NCBI GenBank assembly: GCA_038380795.1
Contig: CM076260.1
Location: 76,359,843-76,423,842 of the forward strand
Direction of reading: 5' to 3'
DNA: 64,000 nt
Source of the DNA: Pyrocephalus nanus
Taxonomy: Eukaryota; Chordata; Aves; Passeriformes; Tyrannidae
Every line of letters begins with the position of its first letter. Position 1 is the first letter of the stretch. The translations under genes were made by a program, and so were the position numbers. Below are positions 26,216 through 64,000 of the stretch, piece by piece. A model generated the notes under the pieces. The model ran no database searches. It saw nothing but the letters and a program-made list of their open reading frames with translations, and was not told where the DNA came from.

Positions 26216-29200
26216 AAAACCCTTCCTTCCATAAAAAATTAATAACTGGCTTTTTCATATTATTTGAGCACGAAAAACTGAAAATGTTCATTTTTGATTG
26301 ACCCCACCTGACTGTCCCAACACTCTGCCTCTTCTGAGCCCTTGGGAGGATTTTCTATAAGACTCGTTGTTTCTTCAAGCCAGACCATGAACCCAGGTGG
26401 CCCAAGTGGCTTTATTTGCAAAGAACAACTGGAATAGCTATAGTGAAATAAATATTTTACTGAAGTCCTTTTGGAATAGCCCCTTATGGCAATACCCTGT
26501 ACAAGGTCCCTACCCCTTTTTATGGTGGTGGTTTTTGACCAAAGTGTTGCTCTGTAGACAGGATTGCCTTTAGCAGTGGCCATTCCTTTGGCTTTTCTGA
26601 GGAGGCACCTCCCTTCCTGCCTGCTTTATTGTCTCTTTGCAGATTCCTTTGCCTTCTAACTCAGTCTCCAGCCCTTGTCTGCCACTGCCCTTTTCCTGCT
26701 TTTAACAACAGTCCTTTCAAGCTTAAATGTTTCTGACTGGAGATGTTAACTTAAATCTCATTTAATGATCTCAAGGCTCTCTTGAATCAGATTTTAACAG
26801 GAGACACTTTATTTCTGCTTGATCAGAATGCAGTTGATTTGTACTAAGGCAATAAATGAAGTATTGTTCCCTTTGTTTTTACTTAGTATCTTTCAGCTTT
26901 ACCTGTTACTCCAGGAGTGCTTATTAGACCCTTCAATAGACAGCAGTGATAATATACCTCCCCAGCCACCAGCTACGTATGGAAACACATTTGTATACCA
27001 CATGAAAATTTAAGATATAAACCACAGATTATTCCACCAGCACTTTCTGGCATCAAAATCCAGGAGCCTGCAGTGAGTTTAGTTCTACACAATAAAGAGG
27101 GGACAGGGGACTTTAGCCCAATTAACCTATTCCCCAGCTTGTACCCTCTTCATACCCTCCTGCTGGCTTTGCCAGCTCCCAGTGTCCCTGCCCTGCCTGC
27201 ATGTAGAAGTGCAAATAGGAGAGGAGGATAATACAGAGTATTTTCATGTACCAGAATATACAGGGAGACTCAGATCTACTTTCTCTTGCAACCTATTAAT
27301 GATACCTACAAGCTCAAGTCACTGATATGAAGAGTTGTACAGCATATAAAGACTGCTCCTGGTCCAAGAAACAAGTTGGGAAATGTACATGGAAAACGCT
27401 GATAGGATGTAGCAATGCTAATAGATACTTCTGAGGATTTGTCAGCAGAACTTAAATTGCTTTATGTATTTTAGGCTTTACAGGTGTAAAGGCCCAAAAG
27501 TAAGTCTTTGTCTCTCAACTAGACAAAAAAAAGAGATGTCAAAAAACCCCAGAGGGAGTAATTGTAGACCATAGGCTACAGAAGAAACTTTTCACTTCCA
27601 AGTTGAAAACTTGACCAAAAATAAGACCTGACTGGTATAAGTAATGAACAGGGTGGAAATATTAGGCCTTTAGGATGACAAAGTACACTCTGGGCATGTT
27701 TTTTTAAAGTAAGTATATGTTACTGATAACTAAAGAAGGACTCTGCCCTAAAGCAGTGTTCCCTGTCAGTGTCTCTTGCTCATGCTGTTGCTAGTGCTTG
27801 CAGATGTTCGAGGCTGTTTCTTCCTCACAATTTATTTTCAGAAGCTTGGGCAAGATTTAAAACCAACATCACCTCTGAATGTACTAATGCCACACAACAG
27901 TAATCTGAATAGAACATGTACTGTACATTGTCCACCTTTCCAAGTTGGCTAAACCTTCTACAATCCTCCTTATTAGACACATTTTTATAGATCTCAAGCT
28001 GTGCTGAACACAAACTGATGTCCTTGCCAGGAGGACTGTAATCCCATTTATAGTTCCCAGGCAGCAAGAGTATGCCTAGGGCTTGTGCTCTGACAGTCCC
28101 CCTCAACTGCTTGTGTCTGTATCTCCGAGCTCATCTATCTACTGGTGCATCCCTAAGAACACCATCAGGCTCCAAGTGCCCTCAGCAGCTACACATCAGA
28201 CCTCCACTCCTGCACCTCCCACCCATCAGCATTTAGCTCAGGCCCTTATCCTCACTCCTTGCTTCAGCTGTGTTGTATGAACATATTGCCTAATCTACAG
28301 TCTCCTAACTATGGATTGTTTAGTGATCACTGCGCTGTGGGCTGAACCTGGTAGCATGGGCAGACCTGCTCTTTTGTTTTGGCTAAGGCAGGATTGCCTC
28401 ACTGCCTGTGAGGTTACTGCTCCTGCCTGCCTTGCCATGATCCTCAAACCTACTCTGTCACCAAGGCTTTTCAGCTCTCCTTCACTGAGACCTGCAGCCT
28501 TGACTGTTTTTTTTGAGGCACTGTCTGTTGGATGCAGAACTTCATGCATGCATGAAATGGCCTGCTCTAGGCTCTCAGCTTGGCAACATAGGCAAGAAGC
28601 TCTGCCAGCAAGAAATAGAACAGGAGGTACCTTTAGAAACCTGATTCCAGACTCATCCGGGGCAGATGTTGTCCTGCCCTGGGCAGGGACAGTGCAGCTC
28701 AGACTTCATTCAGCTGCTCTAATGGCAAGAAAAAAAACCAAGAATCTTATGCATGACAAAACATTTTCTTATTCTCTGTGCTCAATGTGGAGCAGGTTTT
28801 CCGGGGTGCACACATTTAGCTACATGTGACCTGGCCTTTTTTCCCCCAGTTCCCATGCTGCCCTGGGGCAGTTGGCAAGACTGCAGAAGTTCTTACCCTC
28901 TCTTCTGAGAATTTGATGTGGATGCCTGAAAGGTGCATACTGAAGTTTTTTAAAAATGCTGCAAAATGTCATAATCATATGAAATAAATATAAAATATTT
29001 ACAGGCACAAACTTGTAACTAACTGAAAGCAGTTGACACAGTTTGCAGCATTACAGATAAGCTGTAAGACTGTACTCCCTACTGAGTTCCCAGTCCTCTC
29101 ATGCCTGTGTTTCAGCCCTTCTGGGCATTTATACACTTTTTCATCAACACAGATACTCTAAAGTGAGGCAAAAGGTTAGTTCAGTTCACTGTAATGTGTT

Positions 29201-31818
29201 TGTTTTCACCCTGATGAAGACTTTGGGCTTTTTTTTTAAAGTAGTAAAGTCCAAAATCTATGCTAAATAAGTAGATTAAATTTGTTCGTATTCCTCTGAG
29301 CTGTGCATCTTAAACAGGGTATTTTGGCATTTAGAGGCTTAGAATTGATCTTGAAACACTCAGCTTTCTTTTGGTTTGTGGAAATATTTTGATAGTGGAA
29401 GAAAAATGTTAAGATCACAATTTGACTTAAATGGAACAGATAATTTGTATTTGCATCATAAAAAAAATCACCCTCTACAAAATTATTAAAAAGAAATAGT
29501 AATTCTTAAGTTTAGAGGAAATTATGAAAACAAAATAAAAAACATGTAGTATAACTTAGCCAAAATAGGGCAAGAATCCAGCTGCAGCAAAACAGCACAA
29601 CTGGTAAGTGACCTTACAGAACAGAGTGTCCAAAAGCTGTGCTCTGAAATCAGATTAATCTATTTTCTCCTTCAGACTTCGGCATGGAGTTGTGAATGCT
29701 TTGCTCGGATGTAATCCTCTGAAATACAACTGTTCTTTAGTAACATGAATAATCCCACTGTTCTTGTTAAAATAAGGATTACTTATGTGAATAACCAATG
29801 GGAACTGCATCCTCAGGAATAAAGGCAGATAATAGGGTAATGAAAGGCATATTTTTGTAATTAATATTATGGAGGTATTTAAAACACAACCCCAAAAGCT
29901 GAAAGAGTGGGCTAAACCCCTGTGTTTGATCTTACATATGCATAAGGTGAGTATAATATTTAACTACATGGGTGTGCAAGTAGAGTAACAAACTGGTGAA
30001 ATAGATCCTTGGCTCTGAAAAAAATCAAAATACGAAGACAGCTTTGTTTGCTTCAAACACTACTGGGTTTTAAAAGATCTGTCAGTTTAGCTGTGTGTGT
30101 GTGAGGAGTTGGGGAAAGCAGTGTTTTGAAAATACCTTCAAATATACTTGAAATACCAGGACTTGTTCTCACTTAGAGATTTTTAATTTCTTTTGCTAAG
30201 GATATTAATTTGGATTTAATCTTGTTGCAATTAGGAAGATGTTAGCTTTACTGAACCATCACTTATAAACACCTTCAGCAATCCAGACTCTCACCATGAT
30301 AGATGTTTGCATGACTGAAACCATGTCTGCACCTGACGCTCAAATAGGACTAATTCCCAACAATGTTAAGGTCAGGTTTCTCCCGCATGGGAATGCTTGC
30401 ATCTTTGTGTTCTCCCTTGCTTTACTCCACTGCTCTGCAACTCTAAGCTGCTCCTAGTATTGCTTTAAACATATTAAAGGGAATAGTATTTTGACAGCCT
30501 AATTTAGCAAAGCAAGAACAATGCTCTCTACAACGAAGAAAAAACACTTTTCAAGCTTAAGGATGTGCTCACTGCAAATCACTAACGTTTCCTGCAAATT
30601 CACCATGTATTAGAGCTTCTCAAAGAAACAGCTCAAAAATTTTGGTAACTGCATGTTTGTGTCAGCCTCAGGGTAGGGATACACTCCAGGACCCCCAGCA
30701 CTGTGCAATACTGTCAGCATTGAAACTAAACCAAGAAAAGGGTCCTGAGATTCTCTAACATTGCAAAACAGTTTAAGGCTGAAGTTCTGTGTTGATACTT
30801 CTTTGTTGGACTGTCTGGTTTGATGAACACTACCATTAACCATGCATTCCTCTTCTCTTCAGCCTCTAGAGTGTATCTTGCCTTGGTTGTGCTCATTCAG
30901 TCGTTTGTACAACTCCAGTTTCTCAATCAGATTTAACACAGTCAGAGGCTGGGTAGTTGCTGCCCTCTCTTCCTGGTGCTGCTTCTGCGTCAGTTCTGCA
31001 GACTATTCTGCTGCAGATGAACTGGATCAGACACCTGTTTCCACTGAAAACTGACCTTTACAGAAGAACTGTGGTCAAGGTCTAGCACCCAAACAAGGAA
31101 AAGGATGGAAATAGGAGGATGGCACAGGGTGGAATTTGGGACTGACTTTTCATAGCACTGCACAGTCAAACTGCCTCAATCTGGTTGTGAAACTGCAAAG
31201 GAAATGGGACATGTGAAATGACCCTTTTCAAAAGCACCTTCAAATTTTCAGCCTTTTTTTTTTCCCCACTGACCTACTTTGCAGCAGTTACACAAACAAC
31301 TGCATCAGCACACGCAAGGATGTGCTGAGCTGTGGTACAAAGATCTGTCGCCACAAAGCAACTGTGGGGACACTGAGCTTTTTAACCTGAATTGCTGCCA
31401 GAGGAAATTTTCATAGTGTTATGTGGCATGACAAAAAGGTTGGAAGTTGTCCAAAAGTCAAGCAAGGAAATACACACCCTGAAATCTCATAATGAATGTT
31501 TCTCAAATTATTGCACATCTCTGTAATATATGCAAATCATGTTTAAAAGAGATAAAATCAAAAACCCTCTAGGAGTATCTAACTTTTGCGTCTGTTTAGT
31601 GTATTCTGACTTCTAAAGACTGCATTTCCAGACTACCACATCTTACACTGGAATTTTGGGACACATTTTTGCAGTGGGAGCTCAGGCTGACCACTGCAAT
31701 GGTTTGCTGAGAGGCAAGGTCTGCTCTCCAACAATGTCTCCTGGCATTCAAAACCAGAGCATGGCCTCTACAACTAAAGTTGGACTACTGTCTAATTAAT
31801 TTGTGGGCTGCCTGTTTG

Positions 31819-31843
31819 TTTTTTTTTTTTTTTTTTTTTTTTT
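31819..31843. repeat. Poly(T) run of 25
   Basis: An uninterrupted T tract in the intergenic region. It could be the reversed poly(A) tail of a retrocopy, but the sequence on its 3' side shows no recognisable gene and no AATAAA complement. Confidence 0.9.
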
Positions 31844-32947
31844 GAAGATGAATTAGACATATCCATTATTTAAACAAATTTTCAATACATTCGTACACTT
31901 AAATCACCATTGACCAAAGTGACATTTGATTATAAAAGTTCCTAGATCCCACTGTACTCAAAGACTCCGTAACCACTGTTTCTGTGTCTCCAGGAATCAT
32001 CTACACTAATGGCTTTTAATTCATTTTGAGTCTCCTATAGACTTTCTGGGGAAAATGCAGAAGCCATCATTAAGTAGCAACCCGTACTCTGAGCTGATAG
32101 AGGGCTTTACTGTTGTCCCACAGAGCTGGGCCCAGGTGCCTGCAGGAGGGAAGCGACCTCAGTTCATCCTGTTAACACAGAACCAGCAGCCCCTGCATCC
32201 TCACCTGCATCATTTGCTTTGCTTGCTTAAGTTATTGCAACACAATAATACTGCAAGCAAAACAGGAAAGGCTGGTCAATAACCCATTTTACAGACTTCC
32301 TTCTTTTTCCATTTTGATCACTGAACTCGTTTAAATGACCATGTTGTCCATGTTTATTACTGGCACTTGAATTACTAAAATTACATGAAATGAGAGCAAT
32401 GGTTATCCCCTTGAGCTATTCCGACTTCGCAAGCACACATTTTCACTACACAGGGTCGTGACTGCAAGGCTGCCCTGCAACTCTGGCAGGCAGGTATTTT
32501 TTTTCTTTTAAAAGTCCTCATATAAGAAGCTGAAAGGATGTACCACCAGAAGTGAAACTCTTGTGTTAAAAATAAGGCACATTTTATTTGTTTTGTTCGA
32601 CTGTCAAGCAAACTGTGTTTTAATTTCCTTAATTCCTTCAGTATAAACTCGTTTCCAGGTTTACATGCCAGTAACACACATCCATACAACACTCCCAAGT
32701 CCGACTTCCACTTTATTAAGGCGTATTTACACGCTTCCTCTCAACACTATACTCTCCTGTAATTGCTCGTTTGCGTTTGAAATAATTATTCCCCTACAAC
32801 GCATCGGCGCCCTACTTCTCCCCAAGACGAGGAACAACTCGTATTGTTGACCCCTGCCTGGCTCCAAAATCATCGCCCCCGCCCGGGGGCATCTAAAGCT
32901 GTGTCGGCTCGTACCACGAGGTGAGTTAGTTCGCAGACCAGGCTCTG

Positions 32948-33025
32948 GTCTGTGTCTCTGTGTGTCCGTGTGTCTGTATGTGTGTGTCCGTGTGTCTGTC
33001 CGTGTGTCTGTCCGTGTGTCCGTGA
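32948..33025. repeat. GT-rich minisatellite upstream of MTR
   Basis: Repeated tccgtgtgtctg-type 12-base units with tgtgtg variants, several containing a CG. It ends about 125 bases before the MTR start codon, inside the CpG island flank. Confidence 0.9.
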
Positions 33026-33150
33026 CAGGCGGGTCCCCCACCCCTCGTGCCAAAGCCAGCGCGCGCTTCCTGCCCGCGCTCGGGGCGGAGCTCGCGCGTC
33101 ACGGGCTGCGCGCGGGTCCCGCGGCCGCGGGCGGTGACGTCTCTGCAGCG

Positions 33151-62748
<29,598 letters not shown>

Positions 62749-64000
62749 GCAAGAAACAGTCCTTTGTGCTGCAACTGTCACAGCATGCTCTGACAAATAT
62801 AGAAGTTATTTATTACTAAATACTTTTACTACCTGGAGAGTTGATGCAGTCATACGCAAACTGACAATCTTGACATAGTTTGAAGTTGGTCTGAAGTTCA
62901 TAAAGTGCAGATTTTGTGTTGTCACAAGTTTCCTGAATGGTGCCATAAGCATTTGTAGGCCCTTTATACCAATGTAACTTTATTTCTTGTATTTTTGTAG
63001 GCATTTAGTTCTAGTGTTACTTCTTCATGATACTTATTACTTCATGGCAGATTTTGCCACTGTTTGTACAACTTCTGCCCTCAATGAACTCTCTAATTCC
63101 CTTTCCATGTTCAAAGCCTGTCACCATGTTTCTCTTTATTCAACTCTTCCCTACTCCATAGCCCTTATCATTCTCCCAGCTAAACAAACCAATTTCTTCC
63201 ACCCTTTTTCTTCATAGATTGTGGCTTCAAGGCCTCTTGTTATGATAGAATAGTATGCATGTGTAGCCATGACCAACTTGCAGTGTTAACAGGGTCTGAA
63301 TATAGTTGTCTTCTCATGTGTGTGTTTTGCCACCAGTATCTGAAAACTGCGTTTCATCTAATATATAAAATATATTTTAAAATACCCAATGATTTTTGGA
63401 TCGTTGTGGGCCTTTATTGCAGTTCCTGTTTCACAGCCACTTGCTGATGCCTAGAATAGTTTTATCAACTACCTGTGAACATACTTGAAGTAATTGCTTC
63501 CAAATTTGATAAAGGGAAGTAGGAACAATAGATAAATGAAGATACAGGGTGTACCTTGTTTGTCCATACTTGCAGGACAGTATTCAGTAGAAAAGGGAGT
63601 TGAGATGAATTGGACAAAATCCCATTTATATACTCATATCTGCTGTTTCTACTGTATTTATAATGTAACTGGTGCTTACAGTTCTGGTTGTTAAATATTT
63701 TTCTTCTTCTCTTGTCTTTGTCTATCAAATCTAGGTTTGATGTACATTTACTTTTTTTTAGTCCTGTGGAACCTTACCTTGTCTTCATGAGTTCTCAGAG
63801 ACAATAGCTGTAATCAGAACCTGGTTTTTAACACGAACAAAAAAAAGAACAGCAGAATTTTTCTAAACTATGATATTTGTGTATTTCCTTTGGGTTCCCT
63901 TTTATGGATTTTTGAATGGTTCCTAATTCTTCCTGTGAAATCTTCTTTCATGTTGTCTTTCTACTTGCTGTGGATATGTTGTATAATTGTCCAGCATAAA

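Larger units (their letters stand above)
21411..32869. other. Intergenic region between ACTN2 and MTR
   Basis: About 11.5 kb of mostly AT-rich sequence. I see no CR1 copy, no exon of a known family and no RNA gene. It includes two AT-only blocks (24823-24905 and 26140-26215), a more GC-rich pocket at 28080-28730 and a poly(T) run at 31819. Open frames on both strands look random. By synteny with human no gene is expected here. Confidence 0.65.

Noticed and set aside
62749..64000. Search for the MTR exon with the cobalamin-ligand histidine (DxHxxG)
   Set aside because: Not found in the remaining 1.25 kb, so the intron extends beyond the window.

Overview
The window is nuclear DNA from a vertebrate, almost certainly a bird. 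Two multi-exon genes lie on the + strand with long introns and GT-AG splice sites, and the interspersed repeats are CR1 LINEs with the (ATTCTATG)n-type 3' end that dominates avian genomes. The gene order, ACTN2 then MTR in the same orientation, is that of human chromosome 1q43. I cannot name the species from the sequence alone.

Layout. Bases 1-20251 hold the 3' half of ACTN2, sarcomeric alpha-actinin-2. An intron of at least 6.4 kb that contains two CR1 copies runs to the first visible exon at 6428. Six closely spaced exons (6428-10459) encode the end of spectrin repeat 2, repeats 3 and 4 and the start of the EF-hand domain. A 6.3 kb intron follows, then two alternative EF-hand exons (16787-16864 and 17980-18045) and two terminal exons (18926-19084 and 20093-20251). 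The protein ends in the PDZ-binding tail GESDL. A 3'UTR with two possible poly(A) signals runs to about 21.4 kb.

Bases 21.4-32.9 kb are intergenic: AT-rich, with no gene I can support. A CpG island at about 32.87-33.48 kb carries the promoter and first exon of MTR, the cobalamin-dependent methionine synthase. Twenty-one consecutive coding exons (33151-62748) join in frame to give 762 residues: the zinc/homocysteine domain, the methyltetrahydrofolate (pterin) domain and the helical cap of the cobalamin module. The cobalamin-binding Rossmann domain and the reactivation domain lie beyond the window.

The two genes are neighbours by synteny and not functional partners: one is a Z-disc actin crosslinker, the other a one-carbon-metabolism enzyme. 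The points most worth a second look are the non-muscle-like alternative EF-hand exon inside ACTN2, a likely GC-AG intron after MTR exon 21, an old and diverged CR1 relic in MTR intron 7, an internally deleted CR1 near 4.4 kb and a CG-containing 12-bp minisatellite beside the MTR promoter. I found no sign of an undescribed system: no CRISPR array, no intact mobile element, and no RNA gene I could support.
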